From contig CALDYQ010000033.1 in NCBI GenBank assembly GCA_937944385.1, forward strand, positions 1-43,850: a stretch of 43,850 nucleotides of DNA, written 5' to 3'. Below are positions 1-8,420 of the stretch, piece by piece. Origin of the DNA: an uncultured Burkholderiales bacterium (GTDB lineage: Bacteria; Pseudomonadota; Gammaproteobacteria; Burkholderiales; Casimicrobiaceae). A model generated the notes under the pieces. That model ran no database searches and was not told the DNA's origin. It saw nothing but the letters and a program-made list of their open reading frames with translations. A program made the position numbers and the translations under genes. Position 1 is the first letter of the stretch, and each line of letters starts with the position of its first letter.

Positions 1-604
1 GCGGCGAGACGAGCACATGGCTCAGCTGGTCCTGCGGTCGGCCATAGAGGCTCATGGCCGCGCCGAGCAGGTAGCCCATCGTCTTTCGGCCGCCGGCGAT
101 CGAGGCGTGCACCTCGGTGTGCGCCTCGGCAGTGAGCTGCCGCACGAACTCGGCAATCGTGCTGGCCGCGCTGTCGTTGTCGGCGTCATTGCGGATGTCG
201 TCGAGCGCGTTGCCCTGTGCGTCTTTGATCACATGGATGTGCGCTTCGTCGAATCGGATCGGCGGCAGGCTGTAGTCGCGCAGCAGCCGGGAGAACCAGC
301 CGGGCTCGGGGGAGAGGAGCCGCAGCGAGGCGTTCTGGACGCCCCGCTGCGTGGTGATCAGGTGGACTTCATCCGGAATCCATGCCGGCGTCCGCTGCGT
401 GAGGGCATAGACGGTCTCGGTGACGATCTGCGGGGACAAGCCGGTGACGCAGAGCAGGATGCGCCGGCGGAGTGTTGTGGGCGCGCTCGCTTCGGCAGCG
501 GTTCCGTCTTGCGCGCCCGTGGGCGCTGCAGCGGGGTCAGGCCGGCGCCGCACTGCGCGGCGGGCGGGCGACTGCTTTGAAGGGGACGGGGGCTTCGTGG
601 TCAT
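1..604 (-). CDS. CRISPR-associated CARF protein, NE0113/TIGR02584 (ring nuclease/Csm6-like) family, 3' part outside window
   Basis: Translating the minus strand from an ATG at 604 gives about 201 residues that stay open to the left edge. After a basic, Pro/Ala-rich extension of about 48 residues comes a Rossmann-like start, ILLCVTGLSPQIVTETVYAL, then EVHLITTQRG and later SIAGGRKTMGYLLGAAMSLYG and RPQDQLSHVLVS. These are hallmark segments of the NE0113 family, a CARF-domain group associated with type III CRISPR systems and annotated as ring nuclease/Csm6-like. Such proteins bind, and in some cases cleave, cyclic oligoadenylate messengers. The GGRKTMG segment matches the CARF ligand-site loop. 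An in-frame ATG at 619 is an alternative start; neither has a strong ribosome site. No cas gene or array is visible, so any partner would lie left of the window. The family call is strong; the activity is inferred. Confidence 0.85.
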   Translation of the reverse strand, partial: MTTKPPSPSKQSPARRAVRRRPDPAAAPTGAQDGTAAEASAPTTLRRRILLCVTGLSPQIVTETVYALTQRTPAWIPDEVHLITTQRGVQNASLRLLSPEPGWFSRLLRDYSLPPIRFDEAHIHVIKDAQGNALDDIRNDADNDSAASTIAEFVRQLTAEAHTEVHASIAGGRKTMGYLLGAAMSLYGRPQDQLSHVLVSP

Positions 605-868
605 GGCCACGCATTCCATCCCGAAAAATGGCAATGACGCGCGTTGGCAAGCTTGCGGCAAGGCTCCCGCCCCGGTGCGACTCCCGCGCTTGGATGCTTT
701 GCGTCCGAGTTGAGCGCAGCGGCTCCCCCCTTGTCGAGGCTTCCCCCTGATGCCATGGCTGCATCGGCTCTTGTCCTTTTGCGCGGCATTTTGAGGCAGG
801 TGCAGACGCTTGAAAAGTCCACAATCTTCTTGTCGGTCCCCCCATCGGTCCGCCTACACTCGGACGCG
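605..868. other. Intergenic region between the CARF gene and liuR
   Basis: These 264 bases separate the divergent CARF gene and liuR. I found no credible gene, no CRISPR repeat and no terminator. A weak candidate promoter for liuR (TTGTCG at 830-835, TACACT at 855-860, 19-base spacer) ends only 8 bases before the liuR ATG, so it would imply a nearly leaderless message. Confidence 0.5.
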
Positions 869-1315
869 ATGAAACGAAAGACCGCACCCCCCGCCGCGCG
901 CCGCGCCGAGCCCACGCCGCAGGCGCGGGCCGAGTGCTACACGATCACCGAACTCGCGCGGGAGTTCGCGCTAACTTCGCGAGCGATTCGCTTCTACGAG
1001 GACCGAGGGCTCATCGCGCCCGAGCGGCGTGGCAACCGTCGGATCTATCACGCGCGCGACCGGGTGCGGCTCAAGCTCATCTTGCGTGGCAAGCGGCTCG
1101 GGATGAGTCTCGCGGAGATTCGGGAGATCCTCGATCTGTACGATGCCGACAAAACGGAGCGGGCGCAGCTCGAGCGGTTCGTGGAGGTGCTCGCGACGCG
1201 GCGTGCGGTGCTCGAGCAGCAGCGCGAGGACATCGATGCGGTGCTGGCCGAGATCGTCGCCGTGGAGCGGGACTGCAGGCGGCGCTTGCGGGCAGTGAGC
1301 CAGCGATCGGAATGA
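869..1315 (+). CDS. liuR: MerR-family transcriptional regulator LiuR of the leucine/isovalerate catabolic operon
   Basis: This is a 148-residue MerR-type regulator. After a short basic tail, the winged helix-turn-helix begins at YTITELAREFALTSRAIRFYEDRGLI, followed by the typical RIYHARDRVRLKLILRGKRLGMSLAEI stretch and a C-terminal coiled coil from about residue 85. It lacks the cysteines of metal-sensing MerR proteins. In proteobacteria LiuR controls branched-chain amino acid degradation, probably responding to acyl-CoA intermediates. Here it lies directly upstream of liuA, and a 20-base palindrome of the LiuR type (1321-1340) sits between the two genes. The ATG at 869 is chosen because the frame upstream does not look protein-like. 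No clear ribosome site precedes it. Confidence 0.9.
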   Translation: MKRKTAPPAARRAEPTPQARAECYTITELAREFALTSRAIRFYEDRGLIAPERRGNRRIYHARDRVRLKLILRGKRLGMSLAEIREILDLYDADKTERAQLERFVEVLATRRAVLEQQREDIDAVLAEIVAVERDCRRRLRAVSQRSE

Positions 1316-1320
1316 ACCAA

Positions 1321-1354
1321 ACTTGACGTAAACGTCAAGTTGCGCCCGTAAAAT
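1321..1354 (+). promoter_or_regulatory. LiuR operator within a MerR-type promoter for the liu operon
   Basis: ACTTGACGTAAACGTCAAGT (1321-1340) has perfect 9-base inverted arms around a 2-base centre. It matches the known form of LiuR sites in proteobacteria. The left arm contains a -35-like TTGACG (1323-1328), and TAAAAT at 1349-1354 can serve as -10. The spacer is 20 bases, longer than normal, as expected for promoters remodelled by MerR-type activators. The liuA start lies 40 bases further on. Confidence 0.8.
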
Positions 1355-1393
1355 CGCCCGCAGCGTCGGGTGTTCGCAGCACGAGGAGGGATG

Positions 1394-2557
1394 ATGGACT
1401 TTCCGCAACTGAGGTTCGATCTGGGGCCCGACATCGCGGCCCTGCGCGAGTCGGTGCAGGCCTTCGCCCGGGCGGAGATCGCCCCGCGTGCGGCCGAGAT
1501 CGATCGGACGAACGCCTTTCCGATGGACCTGTGGCGCAAGCTGGGTGAATTGGGGCTGCTCGGCATCACGGTGCCCGAGGACTTCGGTGGCGCCGGTCTG
1601 GGCTATCTCGCGCATTGCGTGGCGATGGAGGAGGTCTCCCGCGCGAGCGCGTCGGTTGGGCTGTCCTACGGGGCCCATTCGAACCTCTGCGTGAACCAGA
1701 TCAACCTAAACGGTACCGAGGCGCAGAAGAGAAAGTACCTGCCCAAGCTCGTCTCGGGCGAGCACGTGGGCGCGCTCGCGATGAGCGAGCCCGGCAGCGG
1801 CTCGGACGTGGTCTCCATGCGATTGCGGGCCGAACTGCGCGGCGATCGCTATGTGCTCAATGGCAGCAAGATGTGGATCACCAACGGGCCGGATGCCGAC
1901 GTTCTCGTGGTCTACGCCAAGACCGACCCCGAGGCCGGGCCGCGCGGCATCACCGCCTTCATCGTGGAGCGCAGCTTTCCCGGCTTCTCCACTGCGCAGA
2001 AGCTCGACAAGCTCGGTATGCGCGGCTCCAACACCTGTGAGCTCGTCTTTCAGGACTGTGAGGTGCCCCTCGAGAACGTACTGCGCGAGGTGGGCAAGGG
2101 CGTGAACGTGCTCATGAGTGGGCTCGACTATGAGCGGGCCGTGCTCGCCGCGGGACCGGTGGGCATCATGGCGGCTTGCCTCGATGTGGTGCTGCCGTAT
2201 GTGCACGAGCGCAAGCAGTTCGGCCAGCCGATCGGGGAGTTTCAGCTCATGCAGGGCAAGCTCGCCGACATGTACTCGACCTACTCCGCCTGCCGCGCGT
2301 ATCTGTACGCGGTGGCGCAGGCCTGTGACCGGGGCGAGGTCACACGCAAGGATGCGGCCGGGGTCATCCTCTATTGCGCCGAGAAGGCCACCTGGATGGC
2401 GGGCGAGGCGATCCAGGCCCTGGGCGGCAACGGCTACATCAACGACTACCCGACCGGCCGCCTCTGGCGTGACGCGAAGCTCTACGAGATCGGCGCGGGC
2501 ACCTCGGAGATTCGCCGCATGTTGATCGGCCGCGAACTGTTCAACGAGACGAAATAG
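1394..2557 (+). CDS. liuA: Isovaleryl-CoA dehydrogenase
   Basis: A 387-residue FAD-dependent acyl-CoA dehydrogenase that oxidises isovaleryl-CoA to 3-methylcrotonyl-CoA, passing electrons to ETF. The flavin signature [12 protein letters not shown] is at 127-138, with KMWITNG at 159-165. The catalytic base appears to be Glu247 in GLDYERAV, the position used by isovaleryl-CoA dehydrogenases. The usual C-terminal position instead carries YEIGAGTSE (about 364-372), without the MCAD-type glutamate. This feature separates IVD from most relatives. AGGAGG at 1384-1389 precedes two ATGs (1391 and 1394); 1394 has the better spacing. It is the first structural gene after the LiuR operator. Confidence 0.95.
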   Translation: MDFPQLRFDLGPDIAALRESVQAFARAEIAPRAAEIDRTNAFPMDLWRKLGELGLLGITVPEDFGGAGLGYLAHCVAMEEVSRASASVGLSYGAHSNLCVNQINLNGTEAQKRKYLPKLVSGEHVGALAMSEPGSGSDVVSMRLRAELRGDRYVLNGSKMWITNGPDADVLVVYAKTDPEAGPRGITAFIVERSFPGFSTAQKLDKLGMRGSNTCELVFQDCEVPLENVLREVGKGVNVLMSGLDYERAVLAAGPVGIMAACLDVVLPYVHERKQFGQPIGEFQLMQGKLADMYSTYSACRAYLYAVAQACDRGEVTRKDAAGVILYCAEKATWMAGEAIQALGGNGYINDYPTGRLWRDAKLYEIGAGTSEIRRMLIGRELFNETK

Positions 2558-2893
2558 GTGCACCGGATGCTCCGCCTTGGCGCGCTGCTGCTCGGTTTTC
2601 TGCTCGTCATCGTCGGCATGGTGATGTTCGGTTTTGCGCCGGGCCTGGGCCGGCTGCTCGTGGTCGGCGGGGCGCTCCTCGTGTGGGGCGGGCTCGCGCG
2701 GGCACTCGAAGCAAAGCCCTGGTCCGCACCGAGTCGGCGCCTGCTGCACGTGGTCCTCGGCGCGAGCGTGCTCGCCGTGGCGGCTTCAGCGATCGCCCCG
2801 GACTTGATGGACATCATCGTGGCGTCAGCTTTCGGCGGCATGCTGGGCGCCTTTGCGCCAGAATGGGTCCGTCGCTTCTCGTCCAGGCCGTGA
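2558..2893 (+). CDS. Small membrane protein of unknown function
   Basis: The product is a 111-residue hydrophobic protein that I do not recognise. It begins at a GTG immediately after the liuA stop, or at ATG 2567. Segments near residues 5-24, 30-50, 62-82 and possibly 85-102 look membrane-spanning. The loop between the second and third is basic and short, and the C-terminus (EWVRRFSSRP) is positively charged. Zero spacing to liuA indicates co-transcription and coupled translation. It is not a standard liu gene, and no enzymatic motif is visible. Confidence 0.65.
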   Translation: MHRMLRLGALLLGFLLVIVGMVMFGFAPGLGRLLVVGGALLVWGGLARALEAKPWSAPSRRLLHVVLGASVLAVAASAIAPDLMDIIVASAFGGMLGAFAPEWVRRFSSRP

Positions 2894-2969
2894 CGGATCA
2901 GGCTTCACCCACGGCGCAGCCCTTTTCTTTTGCTCTTCGTCGAACACAACCCAATCCGTGGAGGAAATC

Positions 2970-4148
2970 ATGTCTGACCCCATCGTCATCGTCAGCGCTG
3001 CCCGTACGCCCATGGGCGGCATGCTGGGGGATCTTGCCCCGTTGAGTGCGTCGGATCTCGGCGCGATCGCAGTCAAGGCAGCTGTTGCGCGCGCCGGTGT
3101 GGCGCCCGAGGCTCTGGATGAGGTGATCCTCGGCAACTGCCTCATGGCCGGCCAGGGCCAGGCCCCTGCGCGGCAGGCCACGCTCAAGGCGGGGCTGCCC
3201 AAGTCGGTGGGCGCCATGACCATCACCAAGATGTGCGGCTCGGGGATGAAGGCGATCCAGCTCGCCTGTGATGCGCTCGCCGCCGGCTCGCGCGAAGTCG
3301 TGGTCGCGGGCGGCATGGAGTCGATGACCAACGCGCCGCATCTCCTGCTCAACGCGCGCAAGGGCTACCGCTACGGCCATGTGAAGGCCTATGACCACAT
3401 GGCCATGGACGGGCTCGAGGACGCCTATGACCATCAGGCCATGGGCGTGCACGCCGAGAACTGCGCGAAGAAATACAGCTTCACGCGCGAGGCGCAGGAC
3501 GCGTACGCGATCGAATCGACCCGTCGCGCCCAGGCGGCGATCAGCAACGGCTGGTTCAAGTGGGAGATCGAGCCGGTCACGATCAAGGGCCGTGCGGGCG
3601 ACACCGTGATCGAGCATGACGAGCAGCCGCCCAAGGCCAAGATCGACAAGATCCCCGGCCTCAAGCCCGCATTCCTGAAGGATGGCACGATCACCGCGGC
3701 CAATGCCTCGTCCATCTCCGACGGCGCCGCCGCGCTCGTGCTCATGAAGGCATCGAAGGCGCAGGCCCTTGGGCTTACGCCAATCGCGAAGATCGTCGCC
3801 CACGCCGAGTACAGCCAGGAACCGGAATGGTTTACCACCGCCCCGGCGGGCGCGATCCGGAAGGTCTTCGCCCAATCCGGCTGGACGCCCGAGTCGGTGG
3901 ACCTCTACGAAATCAACGAGGCCTTCGCCACGGTGACCATGGCCGCCATGGCGGAGTTCAACCTGTCGCACGAGAAGGTCAACATCCACGGCGGCGCCTG
4001 TGCGCTCGGGCACCCGATCGGCGCTTCGGGTGCACGCATCGTCTGCACGCTGCTCGGTGCACTCAAAAGGACTGGCGGCAAGAAAGGGGTGGCCGCGCTC
4101 TGCATCGGCGGTGGCGAGGGCATCGCAATGGGCATCGAGATGCTCTGA
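2970..4148 (+). CDS. Acetyl-CoA C-acyltransferase (thiolase II, AtoB/PhaA type)
   Basis: A 392-residue biosynthetic-type thiolase. The nucleophilic cysteine is Cys89 in KMCGSGMKA. The NEAF motif is in YEINEAFATV, His348 is in GHPIG, and Cys378 is in LCIGGGEG, completing the catalytic set. It would interconvert acetoacetyl-CoA and two acetyl-CoA, so it can finish leucine breakdown once acetoacetate is activated. It could also feed polyhydroxybutyrate synthesis, though no phaB or phaC is nearby. GGAGG at about 2960-2964 lies close upstream of the ATG. There is a 76-base gap after the membrane protein gene with no obvious promoter. Thiolase class is certain; substrate range is inferred. Confidence 0.92.
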   Translation: MSDPIVIVSAARTPMGGMLGDLAPLSASDLGAIAVKAAVARAGVAPEALDEVILGNCLMAGQGQAPARQATLKAGLPKSVGAMTITKMCGSGMKAIQLACDALAAGSREVVVAGGMESMTNAPHLLLNARKGYRYGHVKAYDHMAMDGLEDAYDHQAMGVHAENCAKKYSFTREAQDAYAIESTRRAQAAISNGWFKWEIEPVTIKGRAGDTVIEHDEQPPKAKIDKIPGLKPAFLKDGTITAANASSISDGAAALVLMKASKAQALGLTPIAKIVAHAEYSQEPEWFTTAPAGAIRKVFAQSGWTPESVDLYEINEAFATVTMAAMAEFNLSHEKVNIHGGACALGHPIGASGARIVCTLLGALKRTGGKKGVAALCIGGGEGIAMGIEML

Positions 4149-4176
4149 GCCGCGCGGCCAAAAGCGGGACCGAACG

Positions 4177-4851
4177 ATGCCGAAAACGATCCTGATTGCC
4201 GGGGCCAACCGCGGCCTTGGTCTCGAATTCGCCCGCCAGTACGCTCTAGCGGGCGAAAACGTGATCGCCACCTGCCGCCGCCCGGCCGAGGCGAGCGAGC
4301 TCAGGCGACTCGGCGTCACGATCGAGACGCTCGACACCTCGACCGCATCGTCGATCGAAGCGCTCGCAAAGAAGCTCGAAGGCGAGTCGATCGACGTGCT
4401 CGTCTGTAACGCGGGCGTCTACGGCCCGCGCAGCGAGCAGTTGACCGACATGCCGACCGAGGATTTCGACCTGGTCATGCGCACCAACGTGCTCGGCCCG
4501 CTGCGGCTCACGCTCGGCTTTGCCGACGGGGTCGCCCGGGCGCGGGGCGTGATGGCGTTTCTCTCCTCGCGCATGGGCTCGATCGGCACGATGAGTAGCG
4601 CCTCGGGCATTGCCTACCGGGCGAGCAAGGCCGCGTTGAATGCCGTGGTCAAGGCCGCCTCGCTCGAGCTCGGCAAGCGCGGCGTCCGTGTGCTCGCGCT
4701 GCATCCGGGCTGGGTGCGCACCGACATGGGCGGGCCGCAAGCGACGCTTACGCCCGAGGAGAGTGTCGCCGGGATGCGGGAAGTGATCGCGAACGCGAGC
4801 GCGCTCCATGGCGGCTTCTACGACAACACCGGTGCCGCGATTCCCTGGTGA
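4177..4851 (+). CDS. SDR-family oxidoreductase
   Basis: A 224-residue classical-type short-chain dehydrogenase/reductase. The cofactor motif GANRGLG is at 9-15, followed by NAG at 78-80, catalytic serines at 130-131, and YRASK with Tyr147 and Lys151. Arg13 and the basic CRRP at 33-36 would favour NADP(H). Overall it resembles short C-factor-like SDR proteins. It ends with a typical WVRTDMGG proline-loop region. It is co-directional with the liu genes and the next gene begins within 30 bases. The substrate cannot be told from sequence; a role in acyl or carbonyl turnover beside leucine breakdown is only inferred. Confidence 0.88.
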   Translation: MPKTILIAGANRGLGLEFARQYALAGENVIATCRRPAEASELRRLGVTIETLDTSTASSIEALAKKLEGESIDVLVCNAGVYGPRSEQLTDMPTEDFDLVMRTNVLGPLRLTLGFADGVARARGVMAFLSSRMGSIGTMSSASGIAYRASKAALNAVVKAASLELGKRGVRVLALHPGWVRTDMGGPQATLTPEESVAGMREVIANASALHGGFYDNTGAAIPW

Positions 4852-4880
4852 GCGTGCGCGGCGATCGAGGGGAACGAGCG

Positions 4881-6032
4881 ATGCGGCTTAGCGAAGAACA
4901 GCGCCTGATCCGCGACAGCGTGCGGGCCTTCGTTCGCGAGCAGATCGCGCCTCACGCCGCGCGTTGGGATCGCGAGCACACCTTTCCGCGCGAGGCGCTC
5001 GCGGGTCTCGCCGAACTCGGCTGCTTCGGTATTGCGGTCCCGGACACCTGGGGCGGCGCTGGACTCGACGATGTGGCGCTCGCGATCATCCTCGAAGAAA
5101 TCGCCGCCGGGGACGGCGGCACCTCGACCATCATCTCGGTGAACAACTGCCCGGTTTGCTCCATCCTCATGGCTTTCGGCAACGAGGCGCAGAAGCGGGA
5201 CTGGCTCGTGCCGCTCGCTCGTGGCGACAAGCTCGGTGCCTTTTGCCTGACCGAACCGCATGTCGGCTCGGAGGCGAGCGGGCTCAAGACCACGGCGCGG
5301 CGGGACGGCGACACTTATGTGCTGGCCGGCGTCAAGCAGTTCATCACCTCGGGCAAGCATGCGGATGTGGCGATCGTGATGGCGGTCACCGACCCCGCGG
5401 CCGGCAAGCGGGGGATCTCGGCGTTTCTCGTGCCCACGGACACGCCCGGCTACACGGTCGCGCGGCTCGAGGAGAAGATGGGCCAGCACTCGAGCGACAC
5501 GGCGCAGATCGTGTTCGAGGACTGCCGGGTGCCCTCCGCCCTACGCCTGGGCGAAGAGGGTGAGGGCCTGAAGATCGCCCTCTCCGGGCTCGAAGGCGGA
5601 CGCATTGGCATTGCCGCGCAGTCGGTCGGGATGGCGCGCGCGGCTTTCGAGGCCGCGCTCGCCTACGCGAAGGATCGCGTGGCCTTTGGCAAGCCGATCT
5701 TCGAGCACCAGGCGGTGCAGTTTCGCCTCGCCGACATGGCCACGCGCATCGAAGCGGCGCGGCAGCTCCTCTGGCATGCCGCAACGCTCAAGGATGCCGG
5801 CGAGCCCTGCCTCACCCAGGCCGCGATGGCAAAGCTCTACGCCTCCGAGATGGCCGAGCGCGTCTGTTCGGACGCGATCCAGATCCATGGCGGTTACGGC
5901 TACGTGGCCGATTTTCCGGTCGAGCGCATCTACCGCGATGTGCGCGTCTGCCAGATTTACGAAGGCACGAGCGACGTGCAACGCATCCTGATCGGGCGGG
6001 GGCTCGCCTCCGGGGCGTATGAATACAACTGA
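4881..6032 (+). CDS. Acyl-CoA dehydrogenase, short/branched-chain type
   Basis: A second FAD-dependent acyl-CoA dehydrogenase of 383 residues. The flavin loop [14 protein letters not shown] is at about 120-133. The catalytic base is Glu361 in [10 protein letters not shown], the standard position for butyryl-, isobutyryl- and 2-methylbutyryl-CoA dehydrogenases. The position used by LiuA carries glycine here (GLEGGRIG, about 236-243). It is therefore not a duplicate isovaleryl-CoA dehydrogenase. GAGGGGAA at 4867-4874 supports the ATG at 4881 over the GTG at 4848. It probably handles isobutyryl-CoA, 2-methylbutyryl-CoA or short straight acyl-CoAs. Confidence 0.92.
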   Translation: MRLSEEQRLIRDSVRAFVREQIAPHAARWDREHTFPREALAGLAELGCFGIAVPDTWGGAGLDDVALAIILEEIAAGDGGTSTIISVNNCPVCSILMAFGNEAQKRDWLVPLARGDKLGAFCLTEPHVGSEASGLKTTARRDGDTYVLAGVKQFITSGKHADVAIVMAVTDPAAGKRGISAFLVPTDTPGYTVARLEEKMGQHSSDTAQIVFEDCRVPSALRLGEEGEGLKIALSGLEGGRIGIAAQSVGMARAAFEAALAYAKDRVAFGKPIFEHQAVQFRLADMATRIEAARQLLWHAATLKDAGEPCLTQAAMAKLYASEMAERVCSDAIQIHGGYGYVADFPVERIYRDVRVCQIYEGTSDVQRILIGRGLASGAYEYN

Positions 6033-6056
6033 CCTACACGACGCAGGGGAGAGGCG

Positions 6057-6671
6057 ATGACCGGACGCGGCATCGATTTCTATTTCGACTTCGGCTCGCC
6101 CTACGGCTACCTCGCCGCCGAGCAGATCGAAGCAGTGGCCGTCCGGGCCGGGGCCGAGGTCGTCTGGCGGCCGATCCTGCTCGGGGCGATCTTCAAGACG
6201 ACTGGCGGCGCGCCGCTCACCGATTCGCCGCTCAAAGGTGAGTACGCACTTCGCGATTTCCGGCGCTCGGCCGCGTTCTACGGCGTGCCCTACCGGCAGC
6301 CGAGCCGTTTCCCGATCGGCACCGTGCTCGCGGCGCGCGCAATCCTCTGGGCGCGCACGCATGCCGCCGCGCGCTACAAGGCGCTGGCGCTCGCGTTCTA
6401 TCGGGCCTACTTTCGCGACGATCGCGACCTGAGCCAAAGCGAGGTCGTGGCCGATGTGCTCCGGCGCGAAGGCCTCGATGCGGATGCCGTGCTCGCCGCG
6501 TGCGCGGAGGAAGCACTCAAGGCGGAACTCAAGGCCGAGGTCGATCAGGCGATCGCGCGGGGCGTCTTCGGCTCGCCCACTTTCATCGTCGATGGCGCGG
6601 AGCCGTTTTGGGGCGCCGATCGGCTGCCGATGCTCGAAGCGTGGCTCGCGCGCGGCGGCTGGTCGTATTGA
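6057..6671 (+). CDS. DsbA-family 2-hydroxychromene-2-carboxylate isomerase-like protein
   Basis: A 204-residue protein of the kappa-class glutathione transferase / HCCA isomerase type. The N-terminus IDFYFDFGSPYGYLAAEQI carries a serine in SPY where DsbA has its cysteine pair. The late segment GVFGSPTFIVDG is the cis-proline region of the thioredoxin fold. Relatives perform glutathione-dependent isomerisation in naphthalene breakdown, but many sit in fatty acid or acyl-CoA clusters with no known substrate. There are no aromatic degradation genes here, so naphthalene breakdown is unlikely. GGGGAGAGGCG lies just before the ATG, and liuB starts 6 bases after its stop. Confidence 0.88.
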   Translation: MTGRGIDFYFDFGSPYGYLAAEQIEAVAVRAGAEVVWRPILLGAIFKTTGGAPLTDSPLKGEYALRDFRRSAAFYGVPYRQPSRFPIGTVLAARAILWARTHAAARYKALALAFYRAYFRDDRDLSQSEVVADVLRREGLDADAVLAACAEEALKAELKAEVDQAIARGVFGSPTFIVDGAEPFWGADRLPMLEAWLARGGWSY

Positions 6672-6677
6672 GTCGCC

Positions 6678-8285
6678 ATGGCCCGGCTCGAATCCAAGCT
6701 GAATCCGCGCGACCCGCAGGTCATCGCATCGACGGCTGCAATGCAGGCACTCGTCGAAGACTTGCGAGAGAAACTCGCGCGCGTCGCCCAAGGCGGAGGG
6801 GAAGAATCCCGCCGCAAGCATGTCGCCCGCGGCAAGCTCCTGCCGCGCGAGCGTGTGGCGATGCTGCTCGACCCCGGCTCGCCGTTTCTCGAACTTTCCG
6901 CGCTCGCCGCCTTCGGCATGTATGAGGATGCCTCGCCCGGCGCGGGCATCATCACCGGCATCGGCCGCGTGAGCGGTCGCGAGTGCGTGATCGTTGCCAA
7001 CGACGCGACCGTCAAGGGCGGAACTTACTACCCGATGACGGTGAAGAAGCATCTCCGAGCCCAGGAGATCGCGCGCGAGAACCGGCTGCCCTGCATCTAT
7101 CTCGTGGATTCCGGCGGCGCAAACCTGCCGAATCAGGACGAGGTCTTCCCCGATCGCGAGCACTTCGGGCGAATCTTCTACAACCAGGCGACGATGAGTG
7201 CCGAAGGCATCGCCCAGATCGCCGTGGTCATGGGCTCCTGCACGGCCGGCGGGGCCTATGTGCCGGCGATGAGTGACGAGTCGATCATCGTGGCCAACCA
7301 GGGCACCATCTTCCTCGGCGGACCGCCGCTCGTGAAGGCCGCAACCGGCGAAGTGGTGAGCGCCGAGGACCTCGGTGGCGGCGATGTGCACACCCGGCTC
7401 TCTGGCGTCGCGGATCATCTCGCGCTCAGCGATGCCCATGCCCTCGGCATCGCGCGCTCGATCGTGGCCGATCTCGGGCGTCGCGTCTCGACGCCAGTTG
7501 CATCGAAGCCAGCCGTGCCGCCCCGCTACGACCCGAAGGAACTCTACGGCGTCATTCCGACCGATACCCGAAAGCCCTTCGACGTGCGTGAGGTGATCGC
7601 GCGAATCGTGGATGCGAGCGACTTCGACGAGTGGAAGGCGCGCTACGGCACGACCCTCGTCACGGGTTTTGCGCACATCGAAGGCATGCCGGTCGGCATC
7701 ATCGCCAACAACGGCGTGCTCTTCTCGGAGTCCGCCCTGAAGGGCGCGCACTTCATCGAGCTCGCCTGCCAGCGCAGGATTCCGCTCGTCTTCCTGCAGA
7801 ACATCACGGGCTTCATGGTCGGCCGCAAATACGAGAACGAAGGCATCGCCCGAAACGGGGCCAAGATGGTGACCGCGGTGGCCTGCGCGGCCGTACCCAA
7901 GTTCACGGTCATCATCGGCGGGAGTTTCGGCGCAGGCAACTACGGCATGTGTGGCCGCGCCTACGGGCCGCGCTTTCTCTGGATGTGGCCGAATGCACGC
8001 ATCAGCGTGATGGGCGGGGAGCAGGCGGCGAGCGTGCTTGCCACCGTGCGGCGCGAGGCGATCGAAGCGAAAGGAGGCAGCTGGAGCGCCGAAGAGGAAG
8101 ACGCCTTCAAACGCCCGATCCGCGAAAAGTACGAACGCGAAGGCCACCCCTACTACGCGACCGCCCGGCTCTGGGACGATGGTGTGATCGATCCGGCCGA
8201 CACGCGCCGGGTGCTCGCGCTCGGGTTGGCCGCGAGCCTCAATGCGCCGATTCCCGAGACGCGCTTCGGTGTGTTCAGGATGTGA
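6678..8285 (+). CDS. liuB: 3-Methylcrotonyl-CoA carboxylase, carboxyltransferase (beta) subunit
   Basis: This 535-residue carboxyltransferase moves the carboxyl group from biotin (on LiuD) to 3-methylcrotonyl-CoA, forming 3-methylglutaconyl-CoA. Conserved segments are [21 protein letters not shown] near residue 50-70, [35 protein letters not shown] (about 140-155), the [16 protein letters not shown] oxyanion loop, and [15 protein letters not shown] in the C-terminal half. The DSGGANLP type distinguishes methylcrotonyl- and geranyl-CoA carboxylases from propionyl-CoA carboxylase. Leucine genes on both sides favour methylcrotonyl-CoA. It lies 135 bases before liuC. Confidence 0.95.
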   Translation: MARLESKLNPRDPQVIASTAAMQALVEDLREKLARVAQGGGEESRRKHVARGKLLPRERVAMLLDPGSPFLELSALAAFGMYEDASPGAGIITGIGRVSGRECVIVANDATVKGGTYYPMTVKKHLRAQEIARENRLPCIYLVDSGGANLPNQDEVFPDREHFGRIFYNQATMSAEGIAQIAVVMGSCTAGGAYVPAMSDESIIVANQGTIFLGGPPLVKAATGEVVSAEDLGGGDVHTRLSGVADHLALSDAHALGIARSIVADLGRRVSTPVASKPAVPPRYDPKELYGVIPTDTRKPFDVREVIARIVDASDFDEWKARYGTTLVTGFAHIEGMPVGIIANNGVLFSESALKGAHFIELACQRRIPLVFLQNITGFMVGRKYENEGIARNGAKMVTAVACAAVPKFTVIIGGSFGAGNYGMCGRAYGPRFLWMWPNARISVMGGEQAASVLATVRREAIEAKGGSWSAEEEDAFKRPIREKYEREGHPYYATARLWDDGVIDPADTRRVLALGLAASLNAPIPETRFGVFRM

Positions 8286-8365
8286 GCGATGGTAGGCCAC
8301 CCGTCGCGATGGGGCTGTCGCGCACGACGTCCGGATTGGCCATGGGCCCGTTGTGCGGCGCCGAA

Positions 8366-8379
8366 GTCACGAATGTGAC
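8366..8379. repeat. Inverted repeat in the liuB-liuC gap
   Basis: GTCACGAATGTGAC consists of 5-base arms around GAAT and lies 41 bases before liuC, in the only sizeable gap (8286-8420) inside the liuB-C-D-E block. It resembles half-sites of dimeric regulators but does not match the LiuR palindrome. It may be chance. Confidence 0.3.
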
Positions 8380-8420
8380 CCGATTGCTCTTTTCCTCGGC
8401 ACGACGTTTCTGGAGTGGCC

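Noticed and set aside
605-868. Possible CRISPR repeats beside the CARF gene
   Set aside because: I looked for repeated 25-40 base units and found none; the sequence is non-repetitive.
830-868. MerR-type promoter for liuR (TTGTCG, 19-base spacer, TACACT)
   Set aside because: It would start transcription almost at the ATG and has no palindrome; kept only as a weak note in the intergenic entry.
5541-8300. Very long open frame (over 900 codons) on the minus strand, opposite liuB and neighbours
   Set aside because: It lies antisense to three clear enzyme genes, and its composition (rich in H, R, A, G, without motifs) is typical of the shadow frame of GC-rich codons.
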